Below are positions 11,464 to 37,578 of a stretch of 64,000 nt of DNA, in pieces. The first letter of the stretch is position 1. Every line of letters starts with the position of its first letter. Below the pieces are notes generated by a model. It saw nothing but the letters and a program-made list of their open reading frames with translations. It did not search any database and was not told where the DNA came from. The translations under genes were made by a program, and so were the position numbers. Source of the stretch: Saururus chinensis (Eukaryota > Streptophyta > Magnoliopsida > Piperales > Saururaceae); NCBI GenBank assembly GCA_035235625.1, contig CP141146.1, positions 10,968,501-11,032,500 of the forward strand, written 5' to 3'.

Positions 11464-11497
11464 CTCCCTCTGAGCTATTAATCTACGATAGAAGGAG
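11464..11497. mobile_element. Extreme internal-deletion Stowaway remnant (34 bp)
   Basis: CTCCCTCTGAGCTATTAAT runs straight into an inverted ...GAAGGAG end, flanked by TA on each side. Only the two terminal repeats of the same MITE family found at 10167 remain. It lies about 150 bp beyond the SMU1 stop codon. Confidence 0.6.
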
Positions 11498-11644
11498 TAC
11501 ATTAAAGGGAAGATAGTATCAGAACAAAATTTCCAACAGTTTCTTCAATTTAACTTCCTCAAAATACAAACTATAGATGCATTTAGCTCCCTACAACAGC
11601 CTAAAACAACTCCTCTAATAAATATGCAAAAAATGTAGAATAAA

Positions 11645-27548
<15,904 letters not shown>

Positions 27549-28140
27549 TGTTGCCGCAAATTAGAACTGGGACAGCTTCCAGAGACGAGCTCCACTAGCT
27601 CTGCTACTCTCCACAGTTGGAATCGCAATAGGGCAGATTTTGGCGGTGAAGACCGAAGAGGCGCTAGCCGAAGAGAAGAAGAGAACGGGCTCGCCCGCGG
27701 GCTATTTTGGTAGCGGGCTCGGCGTCTAGCAGGCCCATGATCATTTATATGGACTGTGATATGAGCAGAACGAATGTACCCATAAGGCAATTTCGGCTCG
27801 GTTTTGGTTGGTAGGATATAGGTAGGGTAAGGTTTTTTACCGACATTTATACCCACTTCAAAAATTTTATCGTTATCATACTTATTACTTATTTTGTTAT
27901 TTATTACTCATATCTTACCCATTACATGTTACGCATCAGGTAAATAGGTGGGTAACAGGTAAATTGTCAACTAATCAATAAATAAAATAAATTATAATAA
28001 ATAATTTATACTTTTTAAAAGTATTCAATTTATCACAAATTTAATCTAATAAGGACATGAGCAATATTACATACACAAACCCCACATTTCATACAAATAA
28101 AAAAAATTTAATAAGAATCTAACACCTTATATAAACTTAT
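27549..28140 (-). promoter_or_regulatory. SMU1 5' flank and putative promoter, then AT-rich spacer
   Basis: The GC-rich segment 27550-27720 directly upstream of the start codon is the likely 5' UTR and core promoter; I see no clear TATA box. Beyond it, 27760-28000 contains ggtagg/taccc-rich sequence resembling decayed hAT MITEs, and then AT-rich DNA up to the chromovirus remnant. Confidence 0.4.
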
Positions 28141-28510
28141 ATAATACCACGAGGGGGGCTAGAGTTTCTTTAGGTTATGTTAAATTTGTCTTATGTTATG
28201 TTGAACTTGTACTTAACTTTACTTTACAATATGTTAAGTCAGTGTTAACTTTAAACTTATGTAGCCCTTGCCTTGTTATAATATTTTTACTTAGATGATA
28301 TATGTATGTGTGGACTAAGATTGTTAATTAATCTACTTTATGTTCCTCTATTTGCTTTTGCACAAAAGGCATGTGCGCTCACTTCGATGTGTTTCACCAA
28401 AGAATGGGTTAAGTCTTCTGTATTTTCACTTCACTTCATCACGCTACGTACTGCCTCCTCCTTGGACCGAGTAAGGGGTTGGGTGTGCCGAGGTGTGATA
28501 AGTAAGTTGT
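28141..28510 (+). repeat. Probable remnant of the chromovirus 5' LTR
   Basis: This AT-rich non-coding sequence directly precedes the primer-binding site of the Tekay/Del-like element, where its 5' LTR should lie. The LTR start is not identifiable. The assignment rests on position only. Confidence 0.3.
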
Positions 28511-28522
28511 TGGTATCAAAGC
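28511..28522 (+). promoter_or_regulatory. Primer-binding site of the chromovirus
   Basis: TGGTATCAAAGC differs by one base from the TGGTATCAGAGC complement of initiator tRNA-Met. It lies upstream of the gag remnant in the same orientation. Confidence 0.65.
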
Positions 28523-28849
28523 ACGACTTTGTTCAAAAGCAAATGAAGTTAAGAGATAATTCTTAATGATAATGGGGAGTGAGGTAATAAAAGATTTAGC
28601 CAATGTTAGTGACGTTGAATTTTATTAGTTGATTGTCTTGATTGCTTGTGTGATGTGTCGTTTGATCTTGGTGTTTGCTTGTGTTGTTAGGCCTTGTAAT
28701 TTAATGTCTAATTGTTATGTAGATAGTTGGACCAAATTGAACCAAGTCACACAGGTGTTAATATTAACCGAGCTGCTAGAGACCCCGAGGGTGAATAACG
28801 TGTTGACTGCCATTGAGGGTTGACACAAGTCATGCAGACCCAGCATGCT

Positions 28850-29660
28850 AAGCAGTAGGAAAAAGCATTTATCCTTGAAGGGCTTTAAGAAGCTCAATCC
28901 TCTTAGTTTTCAGGGTAAGATGGATGCCTCGGAGTCCAATAATTGAAAGCTTCACATGGAGAAAATCTTTAGTGCAAGATGGTGCTCATAAGATGTAAAG
29001 ACTCATTAGTCGTTTTTACCTTTGAGGGAGAGGTGCAAAGATGGTGGTTTTCCATAGAGCGGCAGAGATTCCAGGGCCATGTGGATATCCTATGGGAGTT
29101 CTTGTTGGTTTTTAATGACAAGTACTTCCCTCTTCATGTTCGTGAGGAGAAGAAGGAGTTCCTTAATCTCCAGTAGGGCTCTATAACTATGTTAACTTAT
29201 GAGACTAAGTTCATCGAACTTGAGCGTTTTGCTCCTTTTTTCTTTTATGGCGAGTATGAGCAGGCGAGGAAGTTCAATGACGGGTTGAAGCCTTTCATAA
29301 GAGGTTGGGTAGTTCCCTTTAAGCACAAGACTTTGGCGGAAGTTCTTGAGATTGCCATTGTGGTGGAGAAGGACTCATAGGAGTACCTCAAGAGGAAAGG
29401 GCAGCCTAAGTGGACTAGGCAAGAGGACTCCAAGGCACAACGTAATTAGAATCCTCGTGGTAGTAACTTTGGGAGAAACAATAGCAACCACGTGCAGCAT
29501 CACTTACTTCTTGTGTGGGCAGAAGGAGCATTACAAGAGGGAGTGTCCTCAAAACACTCAGGGTGATGTTCCTAAGTGTCAGCCAACCCCACAAAACCAG
29601 GGGCTAAGGCAGCAAGGAGGGCAACAAGGGAGACCTAAAGGAAGACCACAAAGAGGGTAG
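28850..29660 (+). pseudogene. gag of a Tekay/Del-like chromovirus
   Basis: The capsid blocks are in order but frame-shifted or stopped: GLKKLNPLSFQGKMD, then FEGEVQRWWFSIERQRF, then KYFPLHVREEKKEFLNL, then MLTYETKFIELERFAPFF and ARKFNDGLKPFIRG. Near 29506-29550 a zinc knuckle reads YFLCGQKEHYKREC, the first Cys of C-x2-C-x4-H-x4-C replaced by Tyr. In-frame stops lie after EFLNLQ and after VVEKDS, and the knuckle is in another frame. It is non-functional. Confidence 0.8.
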
Positions 29661-29734
29661 CAAGATGGATAACAAAAAAACTAGCCAACCAAGGAAGGGT
29701 CTTTGCTATCTCAGCTCATGAGGCGGCCAACGCT

Positions 29735-30001
29735 TTGGCAGTGGTAGAAGGTATGCTTGAAATCGCCTCCCACTGTGCTAGAGTGATGTTTGATACTGAA
29801 TCTTCACATTCATTCATTTTACCTCTTTTTGCTCGTGAGCTTCGTGTTGAGCATAAGATATTGTCGATTCCTTTGCGTGTGTCTACCCCTTTGTCTTTTC
29901 TTCGGGTGGAGGAGTATCTTGAGAAGGTTTACATATTGGTTGAAGGGCATGTTGTTTTTTCTATGATCAATTTTGATGTGATTTTGGCATGGACATGTTG
30001 A
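29735..30001 (+). pseudogene. Retroviral-type aspartic protease remnant
   Basis: VMFDTESSHSFI occupies the position of the usual V-L-F-D-S-G-A-S-H-S-F-I active site. The catalytic D-S/T-G triad has become D-T-E, so the enzyme should be dead. Downstream, FARELRVEHKILSIPLRV and a degraded VILGMDWL counterpart (VILAWTC) complete the fold. It follows gag in the normal pol order. Confidence 0.75.
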
Positions 30002-30020
30002 TTGCTATGGAAAGAAGGTT

Positions 30021-30600
30021 GTGTTTGTTTTGCCATATGTTGAGCCTTTCATTTTTCAAGGTATGAGATGGGCTAGTGGCAAGTTCTTAGTGTCATCTTC
30101 TAAGGCAAGGAAGTGGATCAATAGTGGGTATATCACTTTTCTTGCAAGTATCTCGGTGAAGGGTGTACCTCCTATTGAGTATGTTCATGTGGTGTCGGAG
30201 TATGCAGATGTCTTTCCAAGTAATTTGTCGGGATTAGCTTCCTCGAGGGAGATCAAGTTCAATATTGATCTTCCTCTAGGCACAATTCATATTTCTAAAG
30301 CTCCTTACCGCATGACTATTTTGCATGAAGAGGTCATTGAATTCAAACTAGAGTTAGCTTTGGAAGATACAAGCAAGTGGTTTGCTAATCATTCCATAAG
30401 CACTATTTTGGTTGATAAGGTGGTTGAAGCTCAAAAGGTAGATGAGGAAATTCAAGTCATGAAGGCTGAGTTACAAGGGAAAGCGGTGATTAATTTTGAA
30501 GAAAGGGTCGATGGAAGCTTAACTTTTCAAGGACGGTTGTGTGTCAAACTACTTGAGGTTAAAGGAGCACATTTTTTCGGAGGCACATCACTCTAAGTTC
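30021..30600 (+). pseudogene. pol junction with reverse transcriptase and RNase H deleted
   Basis: The N-terminal pol linker is present (PPIEYVHVVSEYADVFPSNL, then EIKFNIDLPLGTIHISKAPYRM), which normally leads directly into reverse transcriptase. Instead, after ~45 residues the frame enters IQVMKAELQGKAVINFEERVDGSLTFQGRLCV, the region that normally follows RNase H. The whole RT and RNase H (roughly 400 residues in the family) is missing, while the 191-codon frame across the junction is open. Confidence 0.75.
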
Positions 30601-31291
30601 TCCATCCATCTAGGAGAAACTAAGATGTATCATGATGTGAAGCAGACTTTTTGGTGGAGTGGAATGAAGAGGGATATTGCTTTATTTGTGTCCAAGTACT
30701 TGGTGTGTCAATAAGTAAAAGCGGAACATCGTCACCTAGGCGGCATGCTACAACCTCTACCTATTCCGGAGTAGAAGTGGGAGACTGTGGCTATGGACTT
30801 TGTTTTTAGGTTAACTAGATTGCCCAGTGGTAATGATGCAGTGTGGGTTATCATTAATCAACTCACTAAGTCGGCACACTTCATTGTTATGAGGATGACC
30901 ACTTCTTTGGATATGTTGACAATACTTTATGTGAAGGAGATTGTTCGGTTACTTGGAGTTCCCATAACCATAGTTCCCGATTGAGATCCTCGATTTATAT
31001 CCAGGTTTTGGCAAAGTTTTTAGAAGGCTTTGGGTATATCGACTCATCTTAGCTCAGCCTATTATCCTTAGACCAATGGGCAATCCTACAGGACTATCCA
31101 AACCTTAGAGGATATGCTTCAAGTTTGCATCTTTGAGTGTAAGGGTAGTTCAGAGCAACACTTGCCGTTGGTGGAGTTTGCCTGCAACAATAGTTATCAA
31201 GCTAGTATCAAGATGACTCCTTTCAAGGCGTTGTATGAGCGTCCTTGTCGATCTTCTCTTTATTGGAGTGAGGTCGGAGAATATCTCCTAA
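30601..31291 (+). pseudogene. Integrase core, first part, cut by an LTR insertion
   Basis: The blocks are recognisable: FWWSGMKRDIALFVSKY, WETVAMDFVFRLTRLPSG (first catalytic D), VPITIVPD and DPRFISRFWQSF (second D), QTLEDMLQVCIFE (E), and the tail FACNNSYQASIKMTPFKALY. At least four stops are present. The coding sequence breaks after WSEVGEYLL exactly where an LTR begins. It resumes at 33288. Confidence 0.8.
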
Positions 31292-33287
31292 TGTAACACC
31301 CCATATTCTGATTACATCTAAACCGAGGGGTTAAAGTTAATTATGTAATTTTTAATTAAATTTTAAGGTATTTCAAGGGATGAAATCCCAGTGTATCCGT
31401 AAAGCTCGAAGTAACAATCGTAACAAATCGAATAACACGGGAAATAGACATCAGGAACAAAAGTTACAACCTTAAAAAGCGTGCTACATGGGCAAGACCC
31501 ACTTAAAAAGTGCAGCATACCCTATCCATGTGGGGTCTAATTTTGAAGGGCTCGTCGATATGAGTCCATTTGTACCAATAACGCGCTATTCCGACTTTGG
31601 GGTAATAAGTTATTGCATTTTGAAGTTGGAATTGTATTTGAGTGAAATAATAATAAATAATAAAGAAAAAACAAAATAGATTATGTCAACTAGAGCCGCC
31701 CATGCACCGTGCAACTCGGGGCCCACGCGATCACGCATGGGACACGCAGCGGGCGAGCATTTTGTGTGTTGCATTAGCGACGGCACAACGCGTTGAAGCA
31801 TGCTTCACATGAGTGCCAACCCCATGACGCAATCGAATGAACGCGCAACACATGGAACATGTATGTGCGTCCGGTTCCCTTTTAAACTATATGCTCGCAT
31901 GCTTTCCCCTATAAATTCCGATTTCCGTCCACACTTTTTGAGGAGTTTTCTGGTTCGTTCTGAGTCCATTTTCATATGTTTAAAAGACATTTTTAGCTAA
32001 TTCGATGGTGTTCTATGCAATGGAAGTGTCCATTCCTCGAGTTGATGACTTTATAAGGGGGAAATGCCCTGGGGTAAGAGAAGACTTTGTCTGTTGCCTT
32101 AGAGCCCCAAGGAGAAAGAAATAACCCGAAGCAAGAGGAGGCTTCGTCCTTTGTCGTTGAGCGAGAATGAGGGAAGTGGCCCATAGTAGGGGAGACTCCA
32201 TTCTTTATAGAAGGGCCACGCAGTGAGAGAAACATCCTTGGGTTAAGGGGAGGTTCTATCTGTAGCCTACGGGCACGAAAAACAAAAATAGTTTTCAGAT
32301 AAGGGAAATGTTTGTCCATCTCCTACGGGCGCATAGAGAGAAAAGTGTCTCCGCGTAGGAGAAGTTCTGTTTGCCACCTATGGGTGCAGGAAGTATGAAA
32401 TGTCCTGAGTTAAAAAGAAGTGATGTCCACTACCTTTCGGAGCTAGAGGAGATTTTGCCCGTCATCTTTAGACCTGAAAGGGAGGATACCTTGAGGAAAC
32501 GAGCAAGATCAAACGTCATGATTTTTGAAACTACAAGGGAATAAGCATTTTTGACTTTTCGATTGTATTTGATTATATAAATACATATCGTAATAAGTAA
32601 TATTATTATATTAATTAATATATATGATTATATTGAATGCAAGTGTTATTTAAGATATATGCTATGCTATAATTCGATGCGTTTTGATATGCTTTGATCT
32701 AATATGATCTGATAAGATCTAAAATGCTTTGTTTAATCTAATATATTCCAATATGATCTGTTATGATATAATATAATCTGATGGGAATTGATATGATCTA
32801 ATCTGCTTTGTTGTGTGTTCTGCTCATTCATGTGATAGAGTGAGATGGGTGTTCCACTGATTTATTGGCTTCTGTTTAACTCTAATAATTTATTAGATTT
32901 TTGTCTAATTTCAAATGATCTATTCAGATATAAGGATATACGTATTTTAACATATACGATTTCGTGATGCTTGATGCATGTAATAGTCGTAAGGCAGAAC
33001 TACGTTCGGATCGATCGTATTAGAATAGTGTTGTAGATGTTATCCAATACATACGTAGGCAACCAACAGTACAACAACATTAGCCCAATCCAAATTATTT
33101 ATAAAACTAGGTTTGTTTTGGCCTACGTGCAACGAAGAGTAAAAGCTCCATAGTATGTAAGGGAATGTTATGACTCTCACACATAGAGTCCATCACTCCT
33201 GGCTGGTTGGTATGTTTTTGTTTTATTAAAATTTAATTTACTCCGATTTTGTCTTACAAACACCCCTAGTCCGGGTCGGGGTGTTAA
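31292..33287 (+). mobile_element. LTR of a related Ty3-type element inserted into integrase (about 2.0 kb)
   Basis: It starts TGTAACACCCCATATTCTG and ends GTCGGGGTGTTAA, an imperfect inversion of the start. The flanks are CCTAA (left) and CCAG (right), a decayed copy of a CCTAG-like target that would restore the integrase reading (LLGPEIV-type). Only one LTR is present, with no coding internal region, so it is a solo LTR. U3 contains the shared block at about 31549-31615. The segment 32970-33110 is homologous to 41215-41330 in the element at 38158. Confidence 0.75.
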
Positions 33288-33835
33288 CCAGGCCTGAGAT
33301 TGTGCAACAATTGGTGGAGAAGATTTGACTTATTTGGAAGTAGTTGCAGACAGCTCAAAGTCGGCAAAAGAGATGTGAATAAGAGGCAAAGAGATCTAGA
33401 ATTCCAAGTTGGTGATCATATTTTCTTGAAGATCTCACCTTCTCAAGGCATCGTGCACTTTGGCAAGAGAGGAAAGCTATCTCCTAGGTTCATTGGACCT
33501 TTTGAAGTCCTTGAGCGGATTGGAGCAATGATGTGTCAATGGCTCTACCTCCTCAGCTTACTAACATTCAGGATGTGTTTCATGTTTCTCTTCTTTTGAA
33601 GTATGAGCCGGATCCATCTCATGTTCTTGATTCCGAGCCGTTGGAGCCAATAAGTGATATTTACTATGTCAAGATGCTAGTGCAAATCTTGGACAAGAAG
33701 GAGAAGACCCTTAGAAACAAGGTAATTCCATTGGTAAAAGTCCTTTGGCGGAACCACAATGTCGAAGAGGTTACTTGGGAGTGCAAGGATGAAGTTAAAG
33801 AGAAGTATCCTCACCTATTCACTACAGGCCAATAG
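33288..33835 (+). pseudogene. Integrase C-terminal and chromodomain-like tail
   Basis: The remnant continues from the interrupted integrase: RQRDLEFQVGDHIFLKISP, then KRGKLSPRFIGPFEVLERIG (GPY/F module), then a one-frame shift into ALPPQLTNIQDVFHVSLLLKY. It ends with VIPLVKVLWRNHNVEEVTWE and EKYPHLF, the chromodomain-type tail characteristic of Tekay/Del chromoviruses. Chromodomains target integration to heterochromatin. Confidence 0.8.
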
Positions 33836-33860
33836 CGAATTTTGAGTACAAAATTCCTAT

Positions 33861-33880
33861 AAGGTGGGAAGGATGTAAGA
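33861..33880 (+). promoter_or_regulatory. Polypurine tract and start of chromovirus 3' LTR
   Basis: AAGGTGGGAAGGA is followed by TGTAAGATCTC, the usual polypurine-tract to LTR transition. The LTR is lost almost at once: within about 20-40 bases the sequence becomes copy A of the unknown gene family. Confidence 0.55.
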
Positions 33881-33884
33881 TCTC

Positions 33885-36800
33885 TTAATTCTTTCCCTTT
33901 TAATTGTCTTAAGCATAGGCACAATAATCTATGTGGAGAAGCGTTGCCATTGGCCATTGCTTATGTGGGTGTGCCATAAAGTCTTTGATGGTCTCTTGAT
34001 CTTCACTGTAACGACTGTAAATTCTAACACGATCTCTTTAGTGTTTATTTTTATAATTTCTTAAGATCAGTTAGACTCGTAGAGATGAGCGTAACAAGTC
34101 GTAAACCACGTAAATCGGAGGTCGGGAACAAAAGTTACGACCTCGGGAAGCGTGCTCTAAAAAACCGGCAGGACCCACTTATAAAATACGGGTAAACCGG
34201 TTCATAAGTGGTCTAGTCTCGTAGGGCTCGTCAATACGAGCTCAATGGTACCAAGAACGCGCGAATCCGAGTTCGGGATAGGAAGTTACGATATTTTGAA
34301 ATTTTTAGAAATAAATAATAAAATATTTTTAAGTCGGCTAGGCGGGGCTCGGCTCGGCGCGACATGGCGCGCAGCTCAGCCGCGCGACGCGCGCCAAACG
34401 CGCGCGTCACGCGCGTGACGGACGCGCGGTCGTGACGGACGCGCGTTCGTCACCGCACGCGTGACGAACGCGCGTTTGTCACGCGCGCCCGGCGTTTCGG
34501 CGAGCCGTCATTTTTGGTGGCGGTGCCCGCCGTTTCCGGCGGCGGCGCCCATCCTTTTCGCCGGAAACCGCCGTTTATACCCCTATAAATACCCCATTCC
34601 GGCCAGATTTCGTTTTTACACTCCATTTCTCACCCTCTCACTGTTTTTACTACTCCCGACCCATTCTAAACCCGAATTACACGATCCAAGACCCGTTTCC
34701 TACTAATTCAAGGGTGCTCTACGCACCGGAAGTGTTATTTTCTCGAGGTGACCTCTCCAAAATCCAGAAAACCCTACCACGTCCCTAATCCTCCTCTTTC
34801 TTCTTTCTACTATATCCGGACCGTTTCAAACCCGTTTCAGCCCATTCAAAAGCCATACTCCACTAAATCGAAGGTGTTCTACGCGTTGGGACCTTTATTC
34901 TGCCAAAATTCCTGCTCGAAGGAAGGATCTTCTTTATATTCTACGAAGGGATTTCTTATACTCTACACGCGTTATAGGTAGGTGATTTTAAATCCTAATC
35001 GTATGCCGAAGGTTTGACTTACCAAAATTATGTTAAAAGTTTTCTTCAAAGAAATTCTGTTTTAAAAGCATCTCCTCCTTTCAAAAATTTCTCTGAGTTA
35101 TGGGTAACTAAACCCTTTCGATAGCTTTCGGTTTATCGAACAAATGATTATTTTGATATAAAAATTCCAGGTACCACAAATACTTGTTTCTGGCGCGCAT
35201 ACAGGACTGGGATATCATGGGAAAATCCCTTTTCCTTCTGTCTCCCGTTGCCCCATGAGCGCGGGTGTAAGTCGGGGTATCACGGCACTTATGTGACCGC
35301 ATGTTTTTAGACTTATTTTCTGAATGATTTCAAAGAAGGATGTCATGATTTTTACATCCATGAAGCTTATTTTTAGCATTTAAACTCAACCTACTGAGTA
35401 TGAATTTACTCACCCACCCTCAGATTCTGCAGGTGTGTCACTCGAATCTGAAGGAGCCGATGGAGAGTTTTCATAAATTCAGTTTTCTGTACTTTCTTTT
35501 GTACTTTTTTGTAGTATTTGTACTGACTGATGTATAAAGGCATGTTATGCCAAATTTTGGATATCTTTGTATAATACAAAGTGTTTTGTAATTACTCTTT
35601 TGGTACACGGTGGTCATTGGCATTAGAAATTAAATTTCGTTACGTTTCCAAAAATTATTTTCTTTTACTCCGAAAATCGAGGGTCGTTACATTCACCACA
35701 TAAGATCTCCATGTGGAACACAGTTTGGAGATAAAGGTAGTTGTACAACACCATAGCAACCTCCTCTTTTGCTTCTCAGCTTACTCTTTGACATCTATCA
35801 CATGTTTGATACTTGCTCGTAGTTCTTGATCAAATGGATCAAGAGTATTTGATATAGTGGCACTGTTGGAAACAACATTTGAGAACATCATTTCAAGGGT
35901 AAGGGACTTTGCAGAAAATGCCTCTAGGGCAGGGATAATATATGGAGTTGGGATGGATGCCGACGGAACTTCATCCCCTGGCATTGCCTTCTGATCCTCC
36001 CTTGCCGGCTGAGTTGTCTTTCCAAGCTTCTTGGCAAGGTAGCTACTACATCCCTTTGGAAGAACCTAGCCTTGCACCTTTTTGGCTGGATCATCATTTG
36101 AAGCATTTGCCTCCCCTGCGGCCTCCTTAGCTACCTTCTTGGTTGGATCCTCCCCCTTGGGATGCATGTGTTGGTGGATTAGCCACTGTGCACCTCGTCT
36201 TCCTAGGTACGAGGTAGTAGGGATGCGATGGGGCCAACATCTGAAGCTTTCCATTTCTTTATCCTCAACTTTATTTGCTTCAATGGCACCGCTTTCTCCT
36301 CCCAGGCATGCACTAATATCTCCTCCTAGGATTGTACTTTTTTCCTCCTCCCGAGATTGAACTACTTCCTCATTAATTTTCCTAAGGAATCTTGTGATTC
36401 TGGTCCTTTCAACCTTTGGACCTTTCTTCTTCTTTGGGGAGCTACCTTTGGGCTTCTTTTTCTTTACATACTACATGTAACAAGTTGTATGAGTATATAC
36501 ATGATAGTCAAATAATGTGTGTTATTGATGACACGACTATTCCAACTATAGTATTGAATCTAATATGTTAATACAAACGGTCGTGTTATCGATCACACAA
36601 CTATGACCATATCATTTTTATATAAAATGATATTATATGTTTGTGTGTTATCAATGACATGATGATCTAGAAGTCTTCTGAAAACTAAAATGATAATAGA
36701 AAAGGTCATGTTATCGAATATATACTTACAAAAATGAAATCCTCTTTGACAGATTAAGGAATAGATTGTCTTTGCTCTTCATAAGTAGAATGATGGGCAA

Positions 36801-37578
36801 CTTCACTTGATTTGGAAGCTTGAGCCTTAACCCTAACCGACATCTCTCCTTTAGCAGTTGGTGGAGGGGTTGTTGCATGACGTTTCTCCGGTTGAGGGGT
36901 TCGTGCGGCTGATCGGTCTCCAGTTGATGTGGGGGCTGCATCTATTTGATTAAGCATGTGGCCACCTCGAGAGCGTTTTTAACTATCTGGAGAGCAACTT
37001 GCACACTGTCAATGCTCCAAACCCTGCTCCCCGTACAAAATGGCCTTCTCCAATATGATATCAATGATGTTAGTCATGACATCTACTGGCATGACAAAGC
37101 TCTCAATGACTTTTTTGCCAGATTGAGATTGCCCTAATGTCTGGCCATGATGTGCTTGAACAAGAACCATTTTCCTCTGTATGGTAGTATGTGTGGCCAT
37201 CTTTTTCGCCTTCGGGGCCAGCCTTTGGCCATCGATTAAGTGGACCTCTTCAGCAATTGGAGTTATTTGCATAACCACTTCTAAATCTACCTTGAGCCGC
37301 ACAAGTATCTCCTTGTACCACATCTTCATCTTGTGATGAGCCAACAACTTCTTCCTCGATTTTTCATCAGATGGGTCAAGTTTAGTTGCCTTCTCCACGT
37401 TTGTCAGCAATTGGGTAAACCCAAGCCACCTCTTGCATCTCAGGCTACATGGAAGAGAACTTGGAGCCCATATAGAAGTATGCTAAAAAAACCACACCTA
37501 TGTGGGCAAAACAATCACATTAATATTGATCCTATATCATGTATGTCGTGTCATGGATAACACATTTATCAAACTAAT
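33885..37578 (-). pseudogene. Copy A of an unrecognised intron-containing gene family, interrupted by a solo LTR
   Basis: The minus strand matches copy B (59.6-62.66 kb, plus) exon by exon. The exon 2 counterpart (about 37530-36735) carries LTNVEKATKLDPSDEKSRKK, QITPIAEEVHLIDGQRLA and VIESFVMPVDVMTNII; its donor is GTAAGTAT. The exon 3 counterpart (from about 36470) reads KKKGPKVERTRITRFLRKIN and GDEVPSASIPTPYIIP, then breaks at 35692 where the solo LTR 34007-35691 sits. It resumes at 34006 with AHPHKQWPMATLL and ends about 33885. The intron sequence is also shared with copy B, so this is a DNA-level duplicate, not a processed copy. The first exon of copy B has no counterpart; the copy stops at 37578, where another LTR begins. 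Frameshifts and stops make it non-functional. Confidence 0.7.
34007..35691 (+). mobile_element. Solo LTR (1,685 bp) with perfect target duplication, inside copy A
   Basis: It starts TGTAACGAC, ends GTCGTTACA (perfect 9-bp inversion), and is flanked by TTCAC on both sides (34002-34006 and 35692-35696). The CCTATAAATACC box near 34580 gives the plus orientation. U3 contains GC-rich CGCGCG repeats (34350-34490) and the shared block at about 34225-34295. A splice-donor-like AGGTAGG lies near 34977. Removing it and one TTCAC restores alignment of copy A with copy B. Confidence 0.92.

Noticed and set aside
33881-34006. First read as the start of the chromovirus 3' LTR
   Set aside because: Its reverse complement aligns with the end of copy B exon 3 (AHPHKQWPMATLL region), so only the first bases after the polypurine tract can be LTR.
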